Assembly: GCF_009937955.1 (NCBI RefSeq)
Contig: NZ_AP018439.1
Coordinates: forward strand, 5,394,001-5,458,000
Length of the DNA: 64,000 nucleotides
Direction: 5' to 3'
Source: Undibacterium sp. KW1
GTDB lineage: Bacteria; Pseudomonadota; Gammaproteobacteria; Burkholderiales; Burkholderiaceae_D
The notes under the pieces: model-generated
Told to the model about the DNA's origin: nothing
Seen by the model: only the letters and a program-made list of their open reading frames with translations
The model's database searches: none
In this document: piece after piece, positions 46,927 through 55,786 of the stretch
Numbering within the stretch: position 1 is the stretch's first letter
Layout: each line of letters starts with the position of its first letter
Translations under genes and position numbers: made by a program

Positions 46927-48207
46927 ATGCAACTGTCTGCTGTTGGCCTCAACCACACGACCGCGCCGCTGTCCCTGCGCGAAAAGGTCGCCTTCTCGCC
47001 TGAGCAAATATCTCAGGCGGTGGTGGCTGCGCGTGCCTGGTTTGGTCGCGATGACAATGTGGCAAGGCATGGCAACGAGGCAGCAATCTTATCGACTTGC
47101 AACCGTACCGAACTCTATGCCGCCTGCAAGGGCGACAATGCAGTCGACGCTGCAGCTCACTTCCTGGCAGATTTCCACAAGCTGCCTTACACAGATTTAC
47201 GGCCGCATCTATATACCCTGCCGCAAGATAATGCGGTAAGACATGCTTTTCGCGTGGCTTCTGGCCTGGATTCCATGGTCATAGGTGAGCCCCAGATCCT
47301 CGGGCAAATGAAAGATGCCGTGCGCCAGGCAGAAGCAGCCGGTGGCCTGGGTACTTATTTGCACCAGATGTTCCAGCGCAGCTTTGCTGTCGCGAAGGAA
47401 GTACGCACTACCACAGAGATAGGCGCGCACAGTGTCTCGATGGCGGCGGCTGCCGTCAGATTATCACAACGGATTTTTGACAAGATCGCTGACCAGCATG
47501 TCCTGTTCATCGGTGCGGGTGAAATGATAGAGCTCTGCGCCACCCATTTTGCCGCACAAAACCCCAAGTCGCTCACCATTGCCAACCGCACACTCGAACG
47601 TGGCGAAGCACTAGCCCACCGCTTCAGCGGCAAGGCCATACGCCTGGCAGACTTGCCGCAGCAACTGGCGCAGTTCGATATTATCGTTTCCTGCACGGCC
47701 TCCTCCCTGCCCATCATAGGCCTGGGTCTGATAGAACGTGTGGTCAAGGCGCGTAAGCACCGCCCCATTTTCATGGTTGATCTGGCGGTACCGCGCGATA
47801 TAGAACCTGAAGTCGCCAAGCTCGATGACGTGTTTTTATACACTGTCGATGATCTCGGCACTGTCGTACAAACCGGGCTGGAAAGTCGCCAGGCTGCGGT
47901 GGCGCAGGCAGAAGCCATCATAGAAACCCGCGTGCAGTCCTTCATGCATTGGGTTGATGGCCGTGCTGTTGTACCGGTGATACAGGACTTGCATGAAAGC
48001 AGCGAGCAACTGCGCCTGATGGAGCTCGAACGCGCACGCAAGATGCTGGCACGCGGCGATGATATAGACGCCGTGCTCGAAGCCTTGTCCAAGGGCATCA
48101 CCGCCAAGTTCCTGCATGGCCCGCAACAAGCCTTGCATCAAGCCAGCGGCGATGAACGCGCCCGCCTGGCAACGCTGTTACCTCAATTATTCCGCACCAA
48201 GCGTTAG
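46927..48207 (+). CDS. hemA: Glutamyl-tRNA reductase (HemA)
   Basis: A 426-residue HemA, which reduces glutamyl-tRNA to glutamate-1-semialdehyde, the first step of haem synthesis by the C5 route. Motifs: [15 protein letters not shown] at the start, the nucleophilic cysteine in [30 protein letters not shown], and the NADPH-binding [12 protein letters not shown]. The ATG at 46927 fits the family; a TTG five codons earlier is also in frame. It heads a hemA-prfA-dsbB-prmC run with an FNR-type site upstream. Confidence 0.96.
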   Translation: MQLSAVGLNHTTAPLSLREKVAFSPEQISQAVVAARAWFGRDDNVARHGNEAAILSTCNRTELYAACKGDNAVDAAAHFLADFHKLPYTDLRPHLYTLPQDNAVRHAFRVASGLDSMVIGEPQILGQMKDAVRQAEAAGGLGTYLHQMFQRSFAVAKEVRTTTEIGAHSVSMAAAAVRLSQRIFDKIADQHVLFIGAGEMIELCATHFAAQNPKSLTIANRTLERGEALAHRFSGKAIRLADLPQQLAQFDIIVSCTASSLPIIGLGLIERVVKARKHRPIFMVDLAVPRDIEPEVAKLDDVFLYTVDDLGTVVQTGLESRQAAVAQAEAIIETRVQSFMHWVDGRAVVPVIQDLHESSEQLRLMELERARKMLARGDDIDAVLEALSKGITAKFLHGPQQALHQASGDERARLATLLPQLFRTKR

Positions 48208-48318
48208 CGATACGCTACGCTGCTGGCCTGTACGCGTAAGCGCTTACGGGCACTTTCTTCTGGGTCAGCCTGACCCGCCCCATTATTAGCGTCATTAGCT
48301 ATAGTCAAAGAATATATT

Positions 48319-49398
48319 ATGAAACCATCAATGCTACACAAGCTGGACCAGCTTGCAGAACGCCTGGACGAAGTCGGCCACCTGCTCATGCAGGAAGGTG
48401 CCACCAATGACATGGATGCCTACCGCAAACTGAACCGCGAGCACGCCGAACTCGAACCACTGGTCGCCCTGTACAACAACTACAAGCAGGCCCAGGCCGA
48501 TATCGCCGAAGCCGAACTCATGCTCAGCGACCCGGACATGAAGGCCTTTGCCCAGGACGAAATCGAAGCCGCCAAAAACACCATGCAGACGCTGGAAAGT
48601 GATTTGCAAAAAATGCTGCTGCCCAAAGATCCCAATGATGACCGCAACATCCTCATGGAGATACGTGCAGGTACTGGTGGTGATGAAGCTGCCCTGTTCG
48701 CTGGCGACTTGCTGCGCATGTATATGCGCTTCGCCGAGCGCAATCGCTGGCAGACTGAGATCATGTCGGAATCGCCATCTGAATTGGGCGGCTATAAAGA
48801 GGTCATCGTCCGCCTGGCAGGCCAGGGCGTGTATTCCAAACTCAAGTTTGAATCTGGCGGCCACCGCGTACAGCGCGTACCTGCAACAGAAACCCAGGGC
48901 CGCATCCATACCTCAGCCTGCACTGTTGCCGTCATGCCTGAGGCCGATGAACTGGCCGACGTGGTCATCAACAATGCCGACCTGCGCATAGACACCTTCC
49001 GCGCCAGTGGTGCTGGTGGTCAGCATATCAACAAGACTGACTCCGCCGTGCGCCTGACGCATATCCCTACCGGCATTGTCGTCGAATGCCAGGACGGCCG
49101 CAGCCAGCATCAAAACAAGGCACAAGCCATGCGCGTGCTGGCAACCCGCATCATGGACGGCCAGTTGCGCGAGAAACAGGCCAAGGAAGCCGCCACCCGC
49201 AAGAGCCTGATCGGTTCCGGCGACCGCAGTGAGCGCATACGCACCTACAATTATCCACAAGGCCGCATGACCGATCACCGCATCAACCTGACCCTATACA
49301 AACTCGATTTCATCATGGATGGCGAATTGAATGAACTGACGACCGCGCTGGTGGCAGAGCATCAGGCCGAACTGCTGGCTGAGCTCGGTGATGATTGA
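48319..49398 (+). CDS. prfA: Peptide chain release factor 1 (RF1)
   Basis: A 359-residue release factor that ends translation at UAA and UAG. The peptidyl-tRNA-hydrolysing GGQ is at residues 233-235 in [18 protein letters not shown], and [20 protein letters not shown] is the RF1/RF2 domain-1 segment. The recognition loop region [15 protein letters not shown] matches the family. The ATG follows hemA by 111 bases that contain small palindromes (CGTAAGCGCTTACG at 48235-48248). The order hemA-prfA-prmC is common, since PrmC methylates the GGQ glutamine of this protein. Confidence 0.97.
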   Translation: MKPSMLHKLDQLAERLDEVGHLLMQEGATNDMDAYRKLNREHAELEPLVALYNNYKQAQADIAEAELMLSDPDMKAFAQDEIEAAKNTMQTLESDLQKMLLPKDPNDDRNILMEIRAGTGGDEAALFAGDLLRMYMRFAERNRWQTEIMSESPSELGGYKEVIVRLAGQGVYSKLKFESGGHRVQRVPATETQGRIHTSACTVAVMPEADELADVVINNADLRIDTFRASGAGGQHINKTDSAVRLTHIPTGIVVECQDGRSQHQNKAQAMRVLATRIMDGQLREKQAKEAATRKSLIGSGDRSERIRTYNYPQGRMTDHRINLTLYKLDFIMDGELNELTTALVAEHQAELLAELGDD

Positions 49399-49606
49399 TA
49401 GAAAGGCCGACAGAAATGCGAAGAGAGATGGCTAATAGATATGACAAATAAGCATATCCATAAGACAAAATCAGCTTTCGCGTAAAATCAACAGTATTTG
49501 ATTGCGCAATTGCATGAAACTGTCGGATACTCGCTGCCACTATCCTGCGATACAGAACTAAAACGCCAGGATTGCGTCCAATAACAATTCTTTCATCGCG
49601 TGCACC

Positions 49607-50113
49607 ATGAATCTGTCGAAAAAACTTTTGCTGTCGATTGCCCTTACCTGCATAGGCTTGCTGGCGGCTGCCATGTATTTGCAAATCGTGGAAAAAATGC
49701 TGCCTTGCCCATACTGCGTATTCCAGCGCTACGCCTTTGCCCTGATCGCGGTTTTCTGTCTCATTGCGGTGGCTACCGATGGCATCATGCACCGCATCAC
49801 AACAGGGTTGGCACTGCTATCTGGTTTGATTGGTCTGGGTGCTGCTGGCAAGCATTTCTGGATACTTGAGCACCCTGCCCTGTCCTGCGGTATTGATCCT
49901 CTGGAAACTGGCTTGAACAGTTTCTTCCTGGCGCAATGGTGGCCAGCCATGTTCAAGGCCGACGGCCTGTGCGAAACACCTTATCCACCTACCTTGGGCC
50001 TGTCACTGCCAGCCTGGGCCGCCATATTCTTTATATTATTTAGCCTGACCTTGCTGATTGTGTTGATACGCAATCAAAAAACCAAGCGCGGCATGTTTGG
50101 CCCCTCACGCTGA
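49607..50113 (+). CDS. dsbB: Disulfide bond formation protein DsbB
   Basis: A 168-residue inner-membrane protein with four transmembrane segments. The first cysteine pair is in LPCPYCVFQRYAF near residue 31, the second pair is formed by the cysteines of LSCGIDPL and LCETPYPP. It re-oxidises DsbA and passes electrons to quinone. The gene lies between prfA and prmC, with a TGATG overlap with prmC. The Q-R after the first CxxC is the conserved quinone-contact motif. Confidence 0.92.
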   Translation: MNLSKKLLLSIALTCIGLLAAAMYLQIVEKMLPCPYCVFQRYAFALIAVFCLIAVATDGIMHRITTGLALLSGLIGLGAAGKHFWILEHPALSCGIDPLETGLNSFFLAQWWPAMFKADGLCETPYPPTLGLSLPAWAAIFFILFSLTLLIVLIRNQKTKRGMFGPSR

Positions 50114-50967
50114 TGCTAGACTGGCTACAGCCCGGCATCACCCTGGCTGCCTGTGAAAACAGCAGCCCGCTCGAACGGATAGACACCCGCCTGCTGCTCA
50201 TGCAAGGGCTGGGCCTGACGCGCATACAACTAATCACCCAGTCTGAACTTGTACTCGATGCTGAACAACTCGCCATCGTGCAAGAGTTATTTAGCCGTCG
50301 CATAAAAGGCGAACCCATTGCCTACATACTGCAGGAGCGAGAATTCTTTGGTTTGAATTTTCACGTCACACCTGCCGTACTCATCCCACGCCCCGATACA
50401 GAATTGCTGGTGGAACTGGCGCTGCAATATGCGCCAGCCAATTCCAGGCTGCTGGACATGGGCACCGGCTCTGGTGCAATTGCCGTGGCAATTGCCCACC
50501 AAAGACCAGACTTGCAAGTCACAGCCCTGGATGTCAGCCCCGCTGCATTAGCAGTCGCCCAGGAAAATGCCAGGCGACATCTGCCCGCAGATAAAGTGGA
50601 ATTTTTTTGCAGCAATTGGTACACAGCACTGACAGATAAAAAATTCCAGACCATCGTTAGCAACCCACCCTATATCGTTGAAAATGATGCTCATTTACAA
50701 CAAGGTGATTTACGCTTTGAACCCGTCGATGCACTGACTGACCACGCAGATGGCTTGTCTGCCTATCGCCAGATCATAGGAGAGGCACATTTGCACTTGC
50801 TGGCAGATGGCTGGATCTTGCTGGAGCATGGTTATGACCAGGCAGAAGCGGTGAGAGACTTGTTAATACTGGCCCGTTTTACTGAGGTACAAAGCTGGCG
50901 TGACCTGGCCGGTATAGAACGGGTATCAGGCGGAAAACTCCCTGCACTGACAGCAGAACAGGTATAA
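50113..50967 (+). CDS. prmC: Release factor glutamine methyltransferase (PrmC)
   Basis: A 284-residue SAM-dependent methyltransferase that modifies the GGQ glutamine of RF1 and RF2. The SAM-binding glycine motif is LLDMGTGSGAIAVAIA near residue 115, and the catalytic NPPY is in TIVSNPPYIVEND near residue 186. The N-terminal helical domain binds the release factor. It overlaps the dsbB stop and is closed by a strong terminator. Confidence 0.95.
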   Translation: MLDWLQPGITLAACENSSPLERIDTRLLLMQGLGLTRIQLITQSELVLDAEQLAIVQELFSRRIKGEPIAYILQEREFFGLNFHVTPAVLIPRPDTELLVELALQYAPANSRLLDMGTGSGAIAVAIAHQRPDLQVTALDVSPAALAVAQENARRHLPADKVEFFCSNWYTALTDKKFQTIVSNPPYIVENDAHLQQGDLRFEPVDALTDHADGLSAYRQIIGEAHLHLLADGWILLEHGYDQAEAVRDLLILARFTEVQSWRDLAGIERVSGGKLPALTAEQV

Positions 50968-50995
50968 AAAAATGGCGCAGATTGCGCCATTTTTT
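50966..50995. terminator. Bidirectional intrinsic terminator
   Basis: The arms AAAAAAATGGCGCA and TGCGCCATTTTTT with a 3-base loop form a stem with an A-run before and a T-run after. It overlaps the prmC stop and also serves the convergent tail-collar gene. Confidence 0.9.
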
Positions 50996-51011
50996 ATCGA
51001 GCAGGAAAATC

Positions 51012-51695
51012 TTAGTTCCTCGATGGGAAGATACCTTCCATCGCGATGATGTAGTTCAAGCCCAGATAAGGTTGCATATTGGAGATAGTAGCGCTTGATA
51101 CGACAGGTACTGTCAATGGTGTGCCGCTGCCGGTATTCGAGTTAGTGACTGTACCACCAGTGGCGCCTACTGTTGTTGTAACACCACCCAAGGCCACTGG
51201 GGCGGTTGGTAGGGTTCCAGCTGGTAAATATATTGATGCTGCCGTACCTACGCCGGTGGCCGTACTAGTCAGTCCACCGTTGGTTGGCACAGCCCCCACA
51301 ACACCATTCGTTCCTGTACCAACGGTGATCGTCGTAGTTGCTGACAAGCCAGACAGATTCAACGTAGCCGTATGGGTATGCGAAGGCAAATTGTTTATGT
51401 TCAAGGAGATCGTGGCTGTACCATTAGAGATCACTGTCGCATTATTGGTCCCCGCTTTTTCGCCTTGCGACACATTCTGCAAACCAGGCCCTTGCGCTTG
51501 GGAGCCAACAACGACACGTCCACGCAGATCAGGGATGCCAAATGTAGTTTGTCCATCGCCGCCATACATGGTGCCCAGCAAAGCAAACATGGCTGAATTC
51601 TGTTGAATAGGCACTGTTTGCCCATTGCAGAAAAGCCAGCCACGTGGGGGATAATTAAAGCCAACCGCCAATACGGTACCCATAAATGCATCCAT
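51012..51695 (-). CDS. Phage tail collar-domain protein (MdpB-like)
   Basis: A 227-residue protein of the microcystin-dependent-protein/tail-collar type. The N-terminal collar motif is clear: GTVLAVGFNYPPRGWLFCNGQ, SAMFALLGTMYGGDGQTTFGIPDLRGR (about residues 5-60). A Gly/Thr/Val-rich beta region follows, and the end is MQPYLGLNYIIAMEGIFPSRN, the usual C-terminus. The ATG at 51695 is used because GGAG precedes it by six bases. No other phage structural genes are near. It lies at the left end of a cluster with sulfotransferases, a hydroxylase and a giant repeat protein, and is presumably a surface or secreted fibre protein. Confidence 0.85.
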   Translation of the reverse strand: MDAFMGTVLAVGFNYPPRGWLFCNGQTVPIQQNSAMFALLGTMYGGDGQTTFGIPDLRGRVVVGSQAQGPGLQNVSQGEKAGTNNATVISNGTATISLNINNLPSHTHTATLNLSGLSATTTITVGTGTNGVVGAVPTNGGLTSTATGVGTAASIYLPAGTLPTAPVALGGVTTTVGATGGTVTNSNTGSGTPLTVPVVSSATISNMQPYLGLNYIIAMEGIFPSRN

Positions 51696-51884
51696 TGCAT
51701 ACTCCAATTCAAGTTATCGTTTAAACAGGGATCTTGCTATCTAGTCTCTTCTGCATTCATCGCCAAAATACGGGTCTGAATTCAGAGCTTTCATCAATGG
51801 CTTTCAATATGCAAACAAACAAGCAATTTCAAAAAAAGCAAACCAATTCTACAACTGTTATTTAGAAATAACACTGCAATATTT

Positions 51885-52937
51885 TCATCCTGATACAACT
51901 TTACAAATTTTAACTTTTGATCGCAATTCCTCTAGTTGCAGATAAATTTGATTGCAATGTCGCAGGCAAGTAGATGCCTCCCACTCCTGCGCAGATACGG
52001 CAGGCGCAGGATCTCCTGTAAAACCGGTATGCCTGTGCTTGGAATGCAAGGCGGAGCGCGCTTTCAGCTTCATCAAATCTTGCTCACAACAATCGAGTCG
52101 AAACAGCATCAGCAATTCAACCCATAAGACTTCTGGTAATTGGCTGTAATTTAATAAAATCAAATCTTGCGAGACGGCGTTTTCAAAACCGGCCTGTAAC
52201 ATGCTCACCAACATACTGGCAGCGTAAGCATCAAAATTTGCCGCTTGCTCATGCGAGGCTGCAGCTTGGAGCCGGGTAGTATTCAATAACCCCGGTATCA
52301 TCTGCGGCCCGCGCTGACGCTGATGCGAAGCCAGCACTGCTTGCGGTTCGCGGTATAAAAAAATGATGGGTATAGCGGGAAACGCGGCACGCACAAAGGG
52401 CAACCATGGCAAATGCCAGCTATCGAATTTTACAAAAAAATGACTTTCGTCTGGTGAACGTCTTTGACCCAATGCGGCAATCAGATTCTGGAAAATGTTG
52501 GTCGCATTTTGCAGTTCGGGATGTGCATGGTAGTAGCGGAAAAATGCATCGATGACTGGTGGCTCCGACATCACCACGCATTGCGGCAGCGATGCCAGCA
52601 TCTGTGTCAACAAGGTAGAACCACAGCGAGATACATGAAAGATAAACGCCATTGGAGGCACCTGCGACAAGCTGGCCAGTTGTGCTGGCAAACTCGCCAG
52701 CGGCGTCAGGCAAACTTGCCTGTGCTCACGGCTTTGCTGATTCAATGTGTCAAGAAAAAATGACTCCAGAAACCTGGCCTCACCCAGATGCCGCCAGCAG
52801 AGTGTGCCTGCACCCGCCTCAATAGCCACAGGGAACCAGCCCAGCATGCTTGGCAAGTCTCGCGCATCGATTTGCTGCCCGCGCAGCAAAGCCCTTTCTT
52901 CGGCGGCGAAGCCGGGTTTGATTTCCATGCTATCCAT
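51885..52937 (-). CDS. Sulfotransferase-family protein 1
   Basis: A 350-residue protein with the PAPS-binding sulfotransferase fold. The 5'-phosphosulfate loop is FIFHVSRCGSTLLTQMLA at about residue 97-114, where R-C-G-S-T matches the family; the 3'-phosphate region is IIFLYREPQAVLASHQRQRG near residue 196. The N-terminal 80 residues are extra. Ten bases separate it from the hydroxylase gene upstream. It would transfer sulfate from PAPS to a hydroxyl group of a protein or glycan; the acceptor is not known. The nearby cysC could supply the donor. Confidence 0.75.
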   Translation of the reverse strand: MDSMEIKPGFAAEERALLRGQQIDARDLPSMLGWFPVAIEAGAGTLCWRHLGEARFLESFFLDTLNQQSREHRQVCLTPLASLPAQLASLSQVPPMAFIFHVSRCGSTLLTQMLASLPQCVVMSEPPVIDAFFRYYHAHPELQNATNIFQNLIAALGQRRSPDESHFFVKFDSWHLPWLPFVRAAFPAIPIIFLYREPQAVLASHQRQRGPQMIPGLLNTTRLQAAASHEQAANFDAYAASMLVSMLQAGFENAVSQDLILLNYSQLPEVLWVELLMLFRLDCCEQDLMKLKARSALHSKHRHTGFTGDPAPAVSAQEWEASTCLRHCNQIYLQLEELRSKVKICKVVSG

Positions 52938-52946
52938 TTCTTGTAT

Positions 52947-53666
52947 TCAATTAGGTATCGCCTGCCCCAACCGTATGGCTTCCAGACGGCTGGCAATTTG
53001 CAAGCCCGCACTTTGCCCGGTCGCGCGCAACATGGCGATCACTTCCTGCACATTACCGTCATGAATGGCTGGGTCATCATATTTTGGTTTGGGTCTGGCA
53101 ATCCAGCCAGCATCAAGGAACACCTGCTCCAGCCAGGCATTGCTGACACAATCGAGCATCAAATGTACCCTGGCATGACTACTGGGGTTGACTACACCAT
53201 GCAGGCAGGCGGCATTCAAATACCAGGTATCGCCCGCTGAAAAATGCACTTCTTCACCATCGATTTTGAATAGCACGTCCGGCGTAGTGGTGATGGGGAT
53301 ATGCAAACGGGTAATACCATCCTCCAGCGAAGTACCATCGTCCCTGTGCTCTTTGATAACACCGCCTGCCTCCAGCGACATCAGGCGCACAGACGTTTTT
53401 TCACATAGAAACGTATCGACAACTTCCCGCAAATAAGGGGAGGTTTGCATGAGCGCCGTATCCTGAAAATTGCCTTCATTGACAGGCATGATGTGATCAA
53501 TACGGCCATCCACCGCGCGCAAGGGCAGGCAGGTCCAGTTGTTGATGTAGGCATTGGTATTGAAATGCCTGATCCATTCTGAGGCTTCGAGTTGGTGCAG
53601 TTCGGCACGCAGGCGTCCTAAATCAAAACTGAATGGCAACTTCAGATAACGGCTAGGCTGTCGCAT
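52947..53666 (-). CDS. Aspartyl/asparaginyl beta-hydroxylase-family dioxygenase
   Basis: A 239-residue Fe(II)/2-oxoglutarate dioxygenase of the Asp/Asn hydroxylase family. The iron ligands are in IKEHRDDGT (H and D) and ACLHGVVN (H), and the 2-oxoglutarate arginine is in HARVHLMLD. Before these SVRLMSLEAGGVI, typical for the family, is seen. I use the ATG at 53666. It overlaps the GNAT gene upstream by 14 bases and precedes sulfotransferase 1 by 10 bases, so all three are cotranslated. It may hydroxylate Asp or Asn residues in a repeat protein, a plausible partner being the giant protein encoded nearby. Confidence 0.8.
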   Translation of the reverse strand: MRQPSRYLKLPFSFDLGRLRAELHQLEASEWIRHFNTNAYINNWTCLPLRAVDGRIDHIMPVNEGNFQDTALMQTSPYLREVVDTFLCEKTSVRLMSLEAGGVIKEHRDDGTSLEDGITRLHIPITTTPDVLFKIDGEEVHFSAGDTWYLNAACLHGVVNPSSHARVHLMLDCVSNAWLEQVFLDAGWIARPKPKYDDPAIHDGNVQEVIAMLRATGQSAGLQIASRLEAIRLGQAIPN

Positions 53667-54228
53667 CAAACTGCCCTTGTTGTGTGATCTTCTGAGCGAG
53701 GGTGGTGGCTGGCAATAAATTGATCATGGCTTGCTCCTCTGCGGCTGCCTGTGAACGCCAGTGCATTTGTTCAAACAGGGCATCAGCACTTATGACAACA
53801 AAGCCCAACTGTAAATACAGGCCGCGCGCTGCAAAATTGGTTTGTTCAACAGCAAGGCTGACACCCTTTCCCTGGCCTTGTGCATCGGCCTGTAGTGCCA
53901 GCAAAATAGCCCTGGCGATACCTTGGCGTTGCACAAACGGAATAATCGCTATATCGATCAGGCGTATATCATCACTGCCTGCATTGATAATGACGCGCCC
54001 TACAGCCTGACCAGCGCGCTCAATCACCCTATGCATGGCATCAGGATAATTCATCCTGACACCCTCCATTTGCACATGCTGTTGCATTTTGATCATTTGC
54101 GCAATGAATGCGGCATCCATCGGCATTTGCCGCAAGTCTTCGCGGCGGCTGGCGTACAGAGCATCCAGAAAAGCCTGATCGTCGTCATGCACTTCACGCA
54201 ATGCAAGCGCAGCAGGTAATTTATACAC
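53653..54228 (-). CDS. GNAT-family N-acetyltransferase
   Basis: A roughly 191-residue acetyltransferase. Motif A is IAIIPFVQRQGIARAILLALQADA near residue 100, which carries the QxxG acetyl-CoA loop. A further region, AVEQTNFAARGLYLQLGF, is motif B. The GTG at 54228 has GGGAG five bases upstream and is preferred over an upstream TTG. It is the first gene of the leftward arm GNAT-hydroxylase-sulfotransferase-collar protein. The acetyl acceptor is not known; by context it may modify the same substrate as its neighbours, or serve a small molecule. Confidence 0.78.
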   Translation of the reverse strand: MYKLPAALALREVHDDDQAFLDALYASRREDLRQMPMDAAFIAQMIKMQQHVQMEGVRMNYPDAMHRVIERAGQAVGRVIINAGSDDIRLIDIAIIPFVQRQGIARAILLALQADAQGQGKGVSLAVEQTNFAARGLYLQLGFVVISADALFEQMHWRSQAAAEEQAMINLLPATTLAQKITQQGQFDATA

Positions 54229-54317
54229 AAGCACTCCCAAGCTGGTTAAAATAACATGTATATTATCCTGCCTATGCTTGTGTTTTCTTGCAAGTGAAAC
54301 TTTTCACAACTTTGATC

Positions 54318-54647
54318 ATGACCATCAGCCTAGAACAAGTACACCCCCTCATCGGCAACAAATTTCAACTCGAAACCTCGAATGGCGTCATGTACCTCGA
54401 ACTGGTAGAAGCAGAAGAACGCCCACGCCGTGGCCTTCCAGAAATATTCCGCACCCCTTTGTTGTTGATTTTTGCTGGATCTTCCAGCCAACCGCTGGCA
54501 CAAGATAATTATTTTGTTGAGCACCCCGCCTTGGGCAGGCACATCTGGACTGTCGCCCCCACCCTGGCCGACCATTCCAAAGGGCAATATCAGCTCCCAC
54601 ATGAAGATGGTGGCACTTGTGTTTACTATCAGGTTATCTTCAATTAA
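54318..54647 (+). CDS. DUF6916-like small protein
   Basis: A 109-residue soluble protein starting MTISLEQVHPLIGNKFQLE. It is rich in beta-strands with LVEAEERPRRGLPEIFRTPLLLIFAGS in the middle and ends YYQVIFN. This looks like the DUF6916 family, whose members are often next to tail-collar proteins, but I assign this from pattern memory. The start at 54318 is chosen over one 10 codons upstream by family length. It is the first gene of the rightward arm, divergent from the GNAT gene by about 90 bases. Confidence 0.6.
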   Translation: MTISLEQVHPLIGNKFQLETSNGVMYLELVEAEERPRRGLPEIFRTPLLLIFAGSSSQPLAQDNYFVEHPALGRHIWTVAPTLADHSKGQYQLPHEDGGTCVYYQVIFN

Positions 54648-54971
54648 TTTCTCTGAGACAAGCTTCTCTTAGCTTGCATCTGTTACATTTAAATTTTTCA
54701 TCTAAATTGCTTATTTATTTAGCAGTTTTTTTGTTACATTTGCCCGCAAAAAAAGTTTTCAATGTTAGTATTACAGTTAATTATTTAACACTTAACAATT
54801 TATCTTCTTGATTTCCCAAGATAAATTGCAAGTCAGAAATATTGGCCTTTCAAACTGACTGGCACCATCTGTGAGTTTTGCAATTAACCAATTCAAACAG
54901 CCCCTGCTGATTTCTGATCTGTTACGTATCGGGTTTTTGCTTAGTCCCGATTTTTTTCGCTTATCGGTGGT
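54648..54971. other. AT-rich spacer with a perfect 11-bp hairpin
   Basis: 324 bases without a gene and strongly AT-rich. CAATTTATCTT at 54796-54806 and AAGATAAATTG at 54818-54828 form an 11-bp stem with an 11-base loop; no T-run follows, so it may be a regulatory structure rather than a terminator. The promoter for cysC is probably in the 3' half, but I cannot point to one. Confidence 0.45.
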
Positions 54972-54977
54972 GTGCAG

Positions 54978-55538
54978 ATGCCTGGAAGTAATCAAACAGA
55001 AAGCAGTACAGAACCTGCTGCAAACAAAGTAAAAACCTGGTGGCTAAGTGGCTTGCCCGGGGCGGGGAAGACAACACTTGCGCAAAACCTAGCCAGGCAT
55101 CTACGCGAACAATCTATTGCAGTATGCGTGCTTGATGGTGATGAAATAAGGCAGGGTTTGTCAAAGGACCTGGGCTTTAGCCTGGCTGACCGTGAAGAGC
55201 AAGGCCGCAGGACCGCTGAAATGGCCCGCCTGCTCAATCTCAATGGCATTTCTGCCATCGTCGCTCTGGTTTCTCCCAGCATGCGTGGGCGGGCGCTGGC
55301 ACGCGGCATCATAGGCCACGACAAATTTGTAGAAGCCTATATATCGACACCTCTGCACATTTGCCAGCAACGCGATCCCAAGGGCTGGTACGCCAAAGCA
55401 AAACAAAACCCTGCCCTGCAACTCACTGGCGTTTCTGCACCGTACGAGGCACCAATTTCTGCCGAATGCGTGATAGATACCAGTCAAACAGACCTGGCAG
55501 ATGCAATTCGTCAACTGAGTACTTTTTTGAGAACGTGA
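54978..55538 (+). CDS. cysC: Adenylylsulfate kinase (CysC)
   Basis: A 186-residue APS kinase that phosphorylates adenylyl sulfate to PAPS. The P-loop is LSGLPGAGKTTLAQNLA near residue 27, followed by the APS-binding VLDGDEIRQGLSKDLGFS, and R-R-T-AEMARLLN as in the family. A GTG two codons upstream (54972) is an alternative start. It is not in an operon with cysD/cysN here; it lies between two sulfotransferase genes, which suggests a dedicated PAPS supply. The final codons run to eight bases before a tandem repeat. Confidence 0.9.
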   Translation: MPGSNQTESSTEPAANKVKTWWLSGLPGAGKTTLAQNLARHLREQSIAVCVLDGDEIRQGLSKDLGFSLADREEQGRRTAEMARLLNLNGISAIVALVSPSMRGRALARGIIGHDKFVEAYISTPLHICQQRDPKGWYAKAKQNPALQLTGVSAPYEAPISAECVIDTSQTDLADAIRQLSTFLRT

Positions 55539-55545
55539 GCATATT

Positions 55546-55617
55546 AAAAACATAAAAACATAAAAACATAAAAACATAAAAACATAAAAACATAAAAACA
55601 TAAAAACATAAAAACAT
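55546..55617 (+). repeat. Nine-copy 8-bp tandem repeat (AAAAACAT)
   Basis: AAAAACAT repeated nine times without error (72 bases), starting eight bases after the cysC stop and ending 169 bases before the start of sulfotransferase 2. An 8-bp unit changes spacing by slippage without any coding constraint. Repeats of this type between genes often control promoter spacing in phase-variable loci. Confidence 0.95.
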
Positions 55618-55786
55618 ATTTTGGATCCGGCTGATAGGCTTTAGCTTAGACGACACATACTTTTCTATCTTATTACGATGCACTTACGGGACTCTATTAA
55701 ATTGATCAATTTTTTGAGTATCTAGCCGATAATCAATTTAATATTTATTGCATTAACGCCACTTTCAGTTTGAACGCGAAGACCTC

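Noticed and set aside
51012..51695. Prophage, suggested by the tail-collar domain
   Set aside because: No capsid, terminase, portal, integrase or lysis genes are near; collar-domain proteins of this type occur outside phages.
55546..55617. CRISPR array
   Set aside because: The repeat is an 8-base direct tandem without spacers and there are no cas genes; it is a simple-sequence repeat.
55161..55683. Minus-strand frames with a repeated FLCFYVFM peptide
   Set aside because: The peptide is just the translation of the 8-bp tandem repeat and the antisense of cysC; it is not a gene.
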